NCBI RefSeq assembly: GCF_005930495.1
Contig: NZ_SJEX01000030.1
Span: forward strand, 1-50,298
Direction: 5' to 3'
DNA: 50,298 nucleotides
Source: Modestobacter excelsi
Lineage (GTDB): Bacteria > Actinomycetota > Actinomycetes > Mycobacteriales > Geodermatophilaceae
Shown here: positions 7,802 to 15,261 of the stretch, piece after piece
Position numbering within the stretch: position 1 is the stretch's first letter
How the letters are laid out: each line of letters begins with the position of its first letter
The notes under the pieces: model-generated
What the model saw: the letters and a program-made list of their open reading frames with translations, nothing else
Databases searched by the model: none
Told to the model about the DNA's origin: nothing
Position numbers and translations under genes: made by a program

Positions 7802-9575
7802 TCAGCCTCCGGTCGGGACCTCAACCCCCGGTTGCCGCGCCACCAGGCGGTTCTCGATCCCCGCGTGCAGCTGGCGGGCCAGCTCTCGGGCGTCGGCGCG
7901 GGCCCGGTCCGCTCGGGCGGTCGAAGAGTCGGCGGTTGCGGGGCCGGTGGGCCCGACAGCAGTGTCAGGTCCGGGCAAGGCGGTGGTCAGGCGGACGGTG
8001 AAACCGGTCGGGCTGCGGAACGCCTCGAAGGTGTCGCAGGCCTGCCGGGCTACCCAGAGGCCGGCCCCGGCGGGCAAAGAGCCATTGCCGGGCGGGATGT
8101 AGCCGGCCAGTGGATTGTCGAATCCCTGCCCGCAATCGGTGACCGTGGCCTCTAGCCGGATAGGTGTTGTCCACAGCCGGACGGTGATCGGCGGGGCGCC
8201 GTGCCGGAAGGCGTTGCCGAGCACTTCGGTGACCGCGGCGGCGAAGCGGCCGCGCGGGTGCTCGCGCCCATCCGCGCCGTCCAGCGCGGCCCGCACCCGC
8301 GCGCGCAGCTCCGGCAGCCGGGTGGCGTCGGCCAGGTCGGCCAGGACCAGGGTGGGAGGACTGTCCGACACGATGTTCCCCGGGGTGGTCGCGGTCCGGC
8401 GGAGCACGGTCGCGGGCTCAAGGTAGCGGTCGTTGACCACGAGACCACCGGGGGTCAGCAGCGCGGGGTGGGTCTCCTTGACCCCGTCCAGCATCGCGTC
8501 GGAAATCTCATGTCGGTCGTAGGCGCACACGGCTGACAGTGGCATCGCGTCCATCGCGACGTTGAAGACCGCCTCGTAGCGGTGCCACTGCGCCCACTGC
8601 TGCGGGCGCTGGTCGAGCGGAAGGGCGCCGACCAGCCGGATCCCCGGGACGCCTGCGGCCACCTGGCCGTGCAGCATCCGGCGGTACGCGGCGAGTGCGT
8701 GCGCGTTGCCGGAGTAGATGTCCTCATGAGGCAGCCGGAGGATGCGGCCGTCGTCACCGAGCGCCCGGGCCAGCAGCGCGTTGTGGTCCTCCGCGCAGGC
8801 CAGCACCGCCATCTCCCCGGCAGCCAGCCCGTCGGCGAGAAACGGCACGGCTGCGGCCGCCAGCGATCCGGAAGGCGCGGGTCGCGTCGTCCAACCGCCA
8901 GCAGCCGCCGGCGTCCAGGTGCGCCACCTCAGCCAGATCCAGCCACAACACCCGTGAAGCGCTGCGACTGGCTGCGGCGAGCACGGCCTGGAAGACGTCG
9001 ATGCTGGTGCCATCGACCTCCCCGTGCAGGGCCAGTCCGTCTAGGTCACGGGTGGTGCCGAAGCTGGCCTGGCGCACACCGGACCGGTGGACCGAGACGG
9101 TGTCCTCCAGCTGCGTCCCAGCGGTGCCCGCCTGCGGGTACTGGCACAGCGTGTGCACCGGCCGGGTCCGAACGAGCTCGTCCATCTGCTGCTCGACGAC
9201 CCGGTGAGCGGCCGGGGACAGCACGGTCAGCGCCACCCGCCGCTCGGCCGACATCCGCACCCCGGCGAACCCCTCGGCAAGCGCGCGCTCCACAACTGCG
9301 GCGTGGCCCTCGGTGGCGTAGAAGTCCGCCGCCGGTGGCACCGCCAGTCGTCCATCGCGGACGGCCGCGGCCACGTCGACCCCGCATGCCTCCAGCGCCG
9401 GCGCCAGCGAGTCCTCGGGCAGCCGCGGCAGCTCGGTACAGATGACCTTCTCACCCAGGTCCAGACCGCGGCACACCCAGGCGGCCAGACTGGCCAGCCG
9501 TTCTTCCTCGGTCCGGTGCAGCTGCAGGACGTGCTCGCCGCACTCGGTGCCGGGAACCGCCCCGACAGTGCTCAC
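7802..9575 (-). pseudogene. MEDS-STAS / MEDS-HATPase regulator pair joined by deletion and frameshift
   Basis: The upstream frame (from a GTG at 9575) encodes a MEDS sensory domain (HVLQLHRTEEERLASLAAWV onward) and then the first 60 or so residues of a STAS domain (GLALHGEVDGTSIDVFQAVL, LWLDLAEVAHLDAGG). Near 8866 this frame turns to nonsense. The next frame picks up in the middle of a second MEDS domain (SLAAAAVPFLADGLAAGEMA), followed by an RsbW-like HATPase_c_2 kinase domain (EVLGNAFRHGAPP, VTDCGQGFDNP, GAGLWVARQACD). The tail of the STAS domain and the first strands of the second MEDS domain are missing. In related actinobacteria these look like two adjacent genes of the RsbA type controlling stress sigma factors. 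The second half has no proper start, so at least it is probably silent unless read through by frameshifting. Confidence 0.7.
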
Positions 9576-9918
9576 CGACGAAACGCTACGCGCCGCCGCG
9601 CGTGCACGGCAGTCCGACTGGGCAGGTCCCTGCACGCTCGTCAGAAGGCGCTCCGGAGCGGGGTTCGAGTCATCGGCCGAGCCGCACCGCGCTCCGCGTC
9701 CCGAACTGACTCCTGTCTATCGGGCATGACGCTGATGCCTCAAGGGCGACACATGCTGCCCGACGTCGTAGACATCGCGCGCCCACCGGGTCGGCGCCGC
9801 GGCTTCGCACCGCCGACCAGGAGCCGCGTGCGGTGCACCGCGGCCGGGACCGCCAGGTCATCCGCACGACCGCCGAGCTGACCCTGTTTAGCCGGGCTTG
9901 TCCGTGCCATGGTGCGTT
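9576..9918. other. Divergent intergenic region
   Basis: It separates the MEDS-type gene (minus) from the GAF-ANTAR gene (plus). A perfect 12-base palindrome CGCTCCGGAGCG sits at 9649-9660. I see no convincing gene or consensus promoter. Confidence 0.35.
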
Positions 9919-10671
9919 GTGAGCACCCAGGGCGGCGGCGACCCGACTCAACGGGGGCAGCCTTCCGCGCAGGACACCGGCACCACGGTCGACCTGGACG
10001 ACCTGGCCCGGCGACTGGCCGAGGCCGCGCGCGGGTTGCAGCAGCAGACCGACCCTCAGCAGGTGTTGGACCGCGTCGTGAACCTGGCGGTGGCCATGGT
10101 CCCCGGTGCCGACGAAGCCACGATCACCATGGTCCGCGCCCGTCGCCACGTCTACTCAGCGGCGGCCACGGGAGACCTGGCCAGGTGGTTCGACGTCCTC
10201 CAGAACGAGACCGGTGATGGGCCGTGCCTGGATGCCATGTGGAAACAGCAGACGACCCGGGTCGACCACCTGGCCATCGACCCCCGTTGGCCCGTCCTCG
10301 GCCCCCGCGCCGCTGAGCGGGGGGTGGGCAGCATGTTGTGCCTACAACTGTTCGTTCACGAGGACACGTTGGGCGCGCTGGACCTGCTCGCACACGCGAA
10401 GTCAGCCTTCACCGACGAGTCCGAGCACATCGGGTTGCTGCTCGCCAGCCACGCCGCCATCGCCGTCGCCGACGCCCAGAAGTTGGGGCACGCAGCCCTG
10501 GCCTTGGTCAACCGGGACATCATCGGGCAGGCCAAGGGCATCCTGATGGAGCGGTTCCAGCTCACCGCGGATCAGGCGTTCGACGTGCTGGCCAAGGTCA
10601 GCCAGGACACCAACCGCAAGCTGCACGTGGTCGCCGAGGACCTCACCCGCACAGGGACGCTCGACCGCTGA
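9919..10671 (+). CDS. GAF and ANTAR domain RNA-binding antiterminator
   Basis: Predicted sensory regulator acting on nascent RNA. A GAF domain (about residues 45-175) runs from QQVLDRVVNLAVAMVPGADE through GPCLDAMW and SMLCLQLFVHEDTLGALDLL. A C-terminal ANTAR domain (about 190-245) reads NRDIIGQAKGILMERFQLTA and AFDVLAKVSQDTNRKLHVVA, with the Ala/Gly/Ile pattern of the family. The 250-residue length with GTG (GTG AGC) at 9919 is typical, and a TTG at 9898 is possible. It follows the degraded MEDS/STAS module, which belongs to the same general-stress sensory world. The targets are unknown. Confidence 0.88.
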   Translation: MSTQGGGDPTQRGQPSAQDTGTTVDLDDLARRLAEAARGLQQQTDPQQVLDRVVNLAVAMVPGADEATITMVRARRHVYSAAATGDLARWFDVLQNETGDGPCLDAMWKQQTTRVDHLAIDPRWPVLGPRAAERGVGSMLCLQLFVHEDTLGALDLLAHAKSAFTDESEHIGLLLASHAAIAVADAQKLGHAALALVNRDIIGQAKGILMERFQLTADQAFDVLAKVSQDTNRKLHVVAEDLTRTGTLDR

Positions 10672-10685
10672 CCGTCCGTCGGTCA
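10669..10685 (+). terminator. Small hairpin across the GAF-ANTAR stop codon
   Basis: TGACCG-N5-CGGTCA perfect stem that includes the stop codon. It is short, so weak as a terminator. Confidence 0.3.
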
Positions 10686-10766
10686 CGACCACCAGGACAC
10701 GCTGTAGCCAGGCCGAGGTCCAGCAGGCGCGCCTTTGCCACGAAGCCCGCGCGCGCCGTCGCGCTG

Positions 10767-10786
10767 TCACACACTGAGGTGTGTGA
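10767..10786. repeat. Inverted repeat TCACACAC-TGAG-GTGTGTGA
   Basis: Perfect 8-bp arms with a 4-base loop. It is unusually AT-balanced for this genome and lies about 100 bases after the GAF-ANTAR gene. It could be a terminator or an operator of something lost. The remainder of 10687-11008 shows no gene. Confidence 0.45.
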
Positions 10787-11008
10787 TTCGGCGCCGGGCC
10801 GAGACCACAGTGGTGCTCTGCTGGACGCGCGCCGGTGCCAAGAACTCCGGTCAGCGCAACAACATCCCTGCCCGATACCACCGGCACGAGCGAGCGGTCA
10901 TCGGGGCCTGCTGGTGGTCAGGCCGGCCGGAGGCCGGGAGTCGGCAAGCCGGCATCGACGCCGGTGCGGGCGGCGGTCACTCGGCAGCCGGGCCGACAGT
11001 GCGCCGCG

Positions 11009-11188
11009 TCAGGTCGCGTCGCGCACTGCAGATCTTGTTGTTCCTGTTGACACGTGCTGGTCCAGCAGCATGCCGAGCAGCAGGGCCAGCGGGTCGCGGC
11101 CGAGCAGCTCGTCGGCGGCGTCGTCCTGGGCGATCCGGATCGTCGGCACGCCCGAGATGGTGCCGTACCCCGGTCCGGGTGCACTCAC
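11009..11188 (-). pseudogene. 5' stub of an HhH-GPD-type base-excision repair gene
   Basis: A GTG-started frame of 59 codons. Residues from about 16 read TIRIAQDDAADELLGRDP followed by LALLLGMLLDQHV. This is the characteristic start of the actinobacterial HhH-GPD glycosylase-like family, where an Asp-Gln-Gln followed by the catalytic fold would come next. After DQHV the frame continues STGTTRSAVRDAT and stops, so all helix-hairpin-helix and catalytic parts are missing. The break falls exactly in the 24-bp direct repeat at 11039-11062. No other part of the gene was found in the window. Confidence 0.65.
11039..11062 (+). repeat. 24-bp imperfect direct repeat, copy 2
   Basis: Second copy of the 3050-3073 sequence, 22 of 24 positions identical. 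It marks the truncation point of the HhH-GPD stub. Confidence 0.6.
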
Positions 11189-11242
11189 CTGCTGCAGCGC
11201 GGTCCGTCGATGGACGGCGCGCTCGACGGACGATCCCGGCCG

Positions 11243-11851
11243 CTAGAGCCCCCGCGACAACCGCTCGAGCAGCCCGTCCAGCTGCTCCTCCCGCTCCCGC
11301 TCCGACAGATCCCGCAGAGGGCCCTGCAGGCAGAGCACGGCCAACCCGTGCACCGCCGCCCAGCACGTGACGTCGGCGCCGGGACGTCGCTCGGCGGGTA
11401 GCACTCCGGTGGTGACCAGTTCGTCGAGCATGGTGGAGAGCACCCCGTAGGGGCCCTGCCCGGGTGCGCCGTCCTTCGGCCGGGCGCAGGCGAAGGCCGT
11501 GGCGAACAGCCCCGGCTCGGCGAGCGCGAAGTGCACGTACTCCCGGCCCACCGCCCGCAGCCGCGCGGAAGCCGGCTCACCGCGGTCGTCATCGGGGAGG
11601 TCGGCCAGCCGGTCCCGCATCCGCTGCTCCAGTTCGGCCATGGCTCGCTCGGAGACCTCCGCGAGCAGATCGTCGCGGTCGGCGAAGTGACGGTAGGCGG
11701 CGTTGTGCGAGACCCCGGTGCGGCGGGCGGCGTCGCGCAGCACGACGGCGTCGGCGCCGCCGGCGCGGGCCTGGTCGACGGCGGTGGCGATCAGCGCGGC
11801 CCGGAGGTTGCCGTGGTGGTAGGGACGTGCGGCGCCGGGACCTTCGAGCAT
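11243..11851 (-). CDS. TetR-family transcriptional regulator
   Basis: Repressor of 202 residues. The N-terminal helix-turn-helix spans about 12-60: LRAALIATAVDQARAGGADA, LRDAARRTGVSHNAAYRHFA, DRDDLLAEV. The C-terminal half is of the WHG-type ligand domain (FALAEPGLFATAFAC, CWAAVHGLAVLCLQGPL). The ATG at 11851 directly abuts operator-like sequence. A GTG at 11902 would add 17 residues that are a near-duplicate of the operator region, so the short form is chosen. The gene is divergent from the DUF4188 gene, which it most likely represses along with itself. Confidence 0.88.
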   Translation of the reverse strand: MLEGPGAARPYHHGNLRAALIATAVDQARAGGADAVVLRDAARRTGVSHNAAYRHFADRDDLLAEVSERAMAELEQRMRDRLADLPDDDRGEPASARLRAVGREYVHFALAEPGLFATAFACARPKDGAPGQGPYGVLSTMLDELVTTGVLPAERRPGADVTCWAAVHGLAVLCLQGPLRDLSEREREEQLDGLLERLSRGL

Positions 11852-11902
11852 GTTGACAGTGTCCACCACTCGTGTTGTGGTGTGCATGTTGCCGGTGTCC
11901 AC
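11852..11902. promoter_or_regulatory. Two TetR-type operator copies between tetR and the DUF4188 gene
   Basis: GTTGACAGTGTCCAC (11852-11866) and GTTGCCGGTGTCCAC (11888-11902) repeat with a 36-bp period. The first has dyad symmetry GT-n-GACA-n-TGTC-n-AC, typical of TetR operators. Between them lies a further inverted repeat CACCAC-N7-GTGGTG (11864-11882). Including flanks, 17 of 19 bases agree between the direct copies. Confidence 0.6.
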
Positions 11903-11955
11903 ATCGCGTGGGCACCCTCGGAGCCGTCCGGGGCGCCACCGACAGGAGGACCACT

Positions 11956-12462
11956 ATGAGCAGGACAGGACTCAGCGGCCGGATGACCGCCGAGGCACCG
12001 CCCGGGACGGTCGCCTTCCTCATCGGCATGCGGATCAACCGGCCGTGGAAGATCCGGCAGTGGCTGCCGGTCGCCACGGCGATGCCCCGGATGCTCCAGG
12101 AACTGGCCGCGCGTCCCGACCTCGGCCTGCTCGCCCACCGCACCTACGTCAGCGGGCGCACGGTGCTCACCCTGCAGTACTGGCGCAGCGCCGAACACCT
12201 CGACCGCTACGCCCGCGCCCGGGACCACGCCCACCTGCCCGCCTGGCGGGAGTTCAACCGGCGGGTCCGGGACAACGGCGACGTCGGCATCTTCCACGAG
12301 ACCTTCGTCGTGGACCGCCACGAGACCGTCTACGTCAACATGCCCGGGGACTTCGGTCTCGGCGGCGCCACCAGCCTGGTGCCTCTGGCCGCCCGCGGAC
12401 AGCGCGCGGCCCACCGGCTGGACCCATCGGTGCCCGACGTCCCCGCGGTCGCCCCCTACTGA
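11956..12462 (+). CDS. DUF4188 family protein (monooxygenase-like)
   Basis: 168 residues from an ATG preceded by AGGAGGACCACT, a very good ribosome binding site. Family features seen: the opening GRMTAEAPPGTVAFLIGMRI, then TVLTLQYWRSAEHLDRYARA, AWREFNRRVRDNGDVGIFHE and ETVYVNMPGDFGLG. The fold is expected to be a ferredoxin-like dimeric alpha/beta barrel, and members are annotated as putative monooxygenases, but no substrate is established. The gene is divergent from a TetR gene with shared operators, which suggests induction by a small lipophilic or toxic compound. Confidence 0.85.
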   Translation: MSRTGLSGRMTAEAPPGTVAFLIGMRINRPWKIRQWLPVATAMPRMLQELAARPDLGLLAHRTYVSGRTVLTLQYWRSAEHLDRYARARDHAHLPAWREFNRRVRDNGDVGIFHETFVVDRHETVYVNMPGDFGLGGATSLVPLAARGQRAAHRLDPSVPDVPAVAPY

Positions 12463-12502
12463 CCGGCGCCGCTCAGGACCGCAGGCGGGCCCGGGGCGCC
12501 GG
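12463..12502 (+). terminator. Possible terminator hairpin after the DUF4188 gene
   Basis: CCGGCGCC (12463-12470) pairs with GGCGCCGG (12495-12502) across a 24-base loop, directly after the stop codon. The large loop makes this tentative. Confidence 0.35.
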
Positions 12503-12601
12503 CTCGATCCCGAGGCCCCACTGCCGGGCGCCATCGGCAGCCGGGCCTGCGGCAGTGGCAGGGGTCGGGCAGCCATCGCCCGGCCCGCACCACCGGACCA
12601 G

Positions 12602-13429
12602 ATGAGCGACCCCGGGCTCCTCCAGCGGTCGGCCGTCGACGGGTGCCGGACGGCGCTCGTCGTCGTCGACGAGCGGGTGACCGGTCCCTCGCCGTGGGAG
12701 CTGTCCGCCCGGGCGCACGAGGCCGATCCCGAGACCAAGCGGGTGCTGCTCGTCCACCGGGGCAACTGGTCCTCGCGGCACCCGGTCGTGGGCGCGATGG
12801 CCCTCGGGCAGGTGGACCACCACCTCTACTGCCGTGGGTCCCGCTCGAGCGGAACCTCTACCCGGCGGTCAGCGAGATCCTGTCCGCCTGGGACAGGTGG
12901 CACGACGCCCATGGAGTCGCGCTGCGGGTCGTCGGCGACCGGTCCGACGCCCGGACGCACGACATCCAGGACGAGCTCTCCCGGGCCGCGGTCCCGTTCC
13001 GCTCCTACGACCCGGACAGCGAGAAGGGCCGCGCCCTGCTCGGCAGGGTGGGCCGGAGCAACCTGCGGCTGCCGGTGAGCGGGTCTGGAGTCGGTCACCG
13101 TGCGGGACCGGGACAGCGGGACGACCCGTGACCTGCCCGCCGCGGGGGTGTTCGTGCTCATCGGCGCGGAATCCAGGACGGCCTGGCTGGCGGGCACGGT
13201 CGCCCGCGACGACCGGGGACACGTGCTCACCGGCCCGGACCTGCTCCGGGTGGAGCCAGGACCCCGCTGGCCGCTGCGCCGCCCGCCGATGCTGCTGGGG
13301 ACCAGCCGGCCCGGGGTCTTCGCCGCCGGGGACGTCCGGGCCCGGTCGGTCAAGCGTGTGGCTGCCACCGCCGGGGAGGGCGCCACCATCTCCCTCGTGC
13401 ACGAGTACCTGGAGGCGCACGGGTCCTGA
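12602..13429 (+). pseudogene. Gutted fused response-regulator/thioredoxin-disulfide reductase
   Basis: The N-terminal part reads TALVVVDERVTGPSPWELSA through ALGQVDHHLYCR. There a one-base loss (TGCCGTGG, probably TGCCCGTGG before) shifts the frame to WVPLERNLYPAVSEILSAWD, followed by a thioredoxin-like VALRVVGDRSDARTHDIQDE. After RSNLRLPV near 13080 the coding jumps to the extreme C-terminal part: RDRDSGTTRDLPAAGVFVLI through PGVFAAGDVRARSVKRVAAT and GEGATISLVHEYL. The FAD-binding GxGxxG, CxxC and NADPH domains (roughly 200 residues) are absent. What remains cannot be an active reductase. This is decay by one frameshift and one large internal deletion. Confidence 0.75.
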
Positions 13430-13489
13430 CCGGCCGGCGCAGGTGGGCTCGGTGCCGCTCCCCGAGGACCGACCGGGAGGATCCCGGGC

Positions 13490-13921
13490 GTGCGCGCAGT
13501 GGTGAGCCGGGTCAGCCAGGCGTCGGTGACGGTGGACGGCGAGGTCGTCGGGGCGATCGGTCCGGGCCTGCTGGCGCTGGTCGGGGCGGGCCGGGACGAC
13601 GACGCCGACCGGGCCCGGGCGCTGGCGCGGAAGGTGCACGAGCTGCGCGTCTTCCCCACCGACGACGGTGCCCGCTCGGTCGGTGACCTGGGCCTGCCGG
13701 TGCTGGTCGTCAGCCAGTTCACGCTCTACGCCGACACCCGCAAGGGCCGCCGCCCGTCCTGGGCCGACGCCGCGCCCGGCGAGCAGGCCGAGCCGCTGAT
13801 CGACGAGGTCGTCGCCGCGCTGCGCCGGCGGGGCACCGAGGTGGCGACCGGGCGGTTCGGCGCGCGGATGTCGGTGGCCTCGGTGAACGAAGGCCCGATG
13901 ACCCTCCAGCTGGAGGTCTAG
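13490..13921 (+). CDS. dtd: D-aminoacyl-tRNA deacylase
   Basis: Removes D-amino acids, and misacylated Gly from tRNA-Ala, in the cytosol. It is 143 residues, the family length. Signature motifs: MRAVVSRVSQASVTVDGE at the start, the catalytic SQFTLYADTRKGRRPSW near residues 77-93, and the cross-subunit NEGPMTLQLEV at the C-terminus (the NxGP motif). The GTG start lies after GGGAGGATCCCGGGC. It follows the reductase remnant by 60 bases and precedes sigB, and looks monocistronic. Confidence 0.95.
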   Translation: MRAVVSRVSQASVTVDGEVVGAIGPGLLALVGAGRDDDADRARALARKVHELRVFPTDDGARSVGDLGLPVLVVSQFTLYADTRKGRRPSWADAAPGEQAEPLIDEVVAALRRRGTEVATGRFGARMSVASVNEGPMTLQLEV

Positions 13922-14004
13922 CCACCCTGGAAGCGGGTACCACGACCTCGTCGCAGACCCCCGGCGCCCTCCGGCTGGACATTGCCTGTGAGTTGCACCG
14001 CCTC

Positions 14005-14030
14005 GGAACACCCCACCGGTCCGATCCGTT
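14005..14030 (+). promoter_or_regulatory. Sigma-R/SigH-like promoter upstream of sigB
   Basis: GGAAC at 14005-14009 and GTT at 14028-14030 with exactly 18 bases between, fitting the actinobacterial oxidative-stress ECF consensus GGAA(T/C)-N18-GTT. It would give a leader of roughly 140 bases before the sigB GTG. Confidence 0.5.
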
Positions 14031-14178
14031 GTACACGACGTACCACACCGGACAGAACGGCTGGAGAGCCACCCGGACGACTCCCGGGACGACGCTCTGA
14101 CCGCCTCCATCGGGATGGGCCGACCGCCGACGACGGCGGCGACGCATCCAGATCCCGAAGCAAGGACGAAGACTCACC

Positions 14179-15162
14179 GTGACCGTGCTGCAGTCCTCCC
14201 TCACCGACACCCTCGAGGTGCGCTCCCCGCGCCGCGCCCCGGACACCAGTGGCCTGGTGTCGACGGACCTGGTGCGCGTCTACCTCAACACCATCGGCAA
14301 GACCGCGCTGCTGACCGCCGAGCAGGAGGTCGAGCTGGCGAAGCGGATCGAGGCCGGCCTCTACGCCGACCGGCTGCTCAACGAGAAGCAGCTGACCCCC
14401 GCGCTCCAGCGCGACTACAAGCTCCTCGCCGCGGACGGCAAGTCCGCCAAGGCACACCTCCTCGAGGCCAACCTGCGCCTGGTGGTGTCGGTGGCCAAGC
14501 GCTACACCGGCCACGGCATGACGTTCCTGGACCTCATCCAGGAGGGCAACGTCGGCCTGATCCGCGCCGTGGAGAAGTTCGACTACACCAAGGGCTTCAA
14601 GTTCTCGACCTACGCGACGTGGTGGATCCGTCAGGCCATCACCCGCGCCATGGCGGACTCCGGCCGCACCATCCGGCTGCCCGTCCACCTGGCCGAGCAG
14701 GTCAACAAGGTGGTGCGCACCCGCCGCCGGATCCACCAGGAGCTGGAGCGGGAGCCCACCGCCGAGGAGCTCGGGCTCGAGCTGGACCTGACGCCCGAGC
14801 GGATCACCGAGCTGCTGGAGTACTCCCGCGACCTGGTCTCCCTCGACCAGACCGTCGGCGCCGACGAGGAGTCCCGTCTCGGTGACTTCATCGAGGACGC
14901 CGACGCCGCGGTCGCCGAGGACGCCGTCGCCTTCCAGATGATGAAGGGCGACGTCCGCAACGTCCTGGAGACGCTGGAGGACCGCGAGCGCGACGTGGTG
15001 ATCATGCGCTTCGGTCTCGACGGCGAGCAGCCGCGGACCCTGGAGCAGATCGGCAAGCGCTTCGGCCTCTCCCGCGAGCGGGTCCGGCAGATCGAGCGCG
15101 AGACGATGACCAAGCTCCGTGACCCCCAGCGCGCCGACGCGCTTCGGGACTACCTCGGCTGA
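14179..15162 (+). CDS. sigB: RNA polymerase sigma factor SigB (group 2, principal-like)
   Basis: Primary-like sigma factor for stress and stationary phase, 327 residues as in mycobacterial SigB. Region 1.2 begins [20 protein letters not shown]. Region 2 (about 95-165) includes the core-binding [20 protein letters not shown] and the -10-binding [20 protein letters not shown]. Region 3 follows ([16 protein letters not shown]). Region 4 (about 260-317) ends with the -35-binding [20 protein letters not shown]. There is no long region 1.1, which distinguishes it from SigA/HrdB. The GTG start at 14179 has only a modest AAGGAC site. An ECF-type promoter lies upstream, as in mycobacteria where SigE/SigH drive sigB. 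Confidence 0.93.
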   Translation: MTVLQSSLTDTLEVRSPRRAPDTSGLVSTDLVRVYLNTIGKTALLTAEQEVELAKRIEAGLYADRLLNEKQLTPALQRDYKLLAADGKSAKAHLLEANLRLVVSVAKRYTGHGMTFLDLIQEGNVGLIRAVEKFDYTKGFKFSTYATWWIRQAITRAMADSGRTIRLPVHLAEQVNKVVRTRRRIHQELEREPTAEELGLELDLTPERITELLEYSRDLVSLDQTVGADEESRLGDFIEDADAAVAEDAVAFQMMKGDVRNVLETLEDRERDVVIMRFGLDGEQPRTLEQIGKRFGLSRERVRQIERETMTKLRDPQRADALRDYLG

Positions 15163-15174
15163 ACGAGGTCGAAG

Positions 15175-15226
15175 GACCCCGTCCTCCTCCCCTCTCGCAC
15201 GCCCGGGCGAGCCTCTGGACGGGGTC
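15175..15226 (+). terminator. sigB terminator, long-loop hairpin of a recurring type
   Basis: Perfect 10-bp stem GACCCCGTCC / GGACGGGGTC around a 32-base structured loop that contains CGCCCGGGCG. The same sequence module recurs at 36836-36889. Confidence 0.6.
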
Positions 15227-15228
15227 GG

Positions 15229-15258
15229 GAGCCCGCCACCCCTGGGGGTGGCGGGCTC
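15229..15258. terminator. Bidirectional terminator between sigB and the acetyltransferase gene
   Basis: Perfect 14-bp arms GAGCCCGCCACCCC / GGGGTGGCGGGCTC followed by TTCTC. It ends four bases before the stop codon of the convergent gene, so it can serve both directions. Confidence 0.8.
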
Positions 15259-15261
15259 TTC

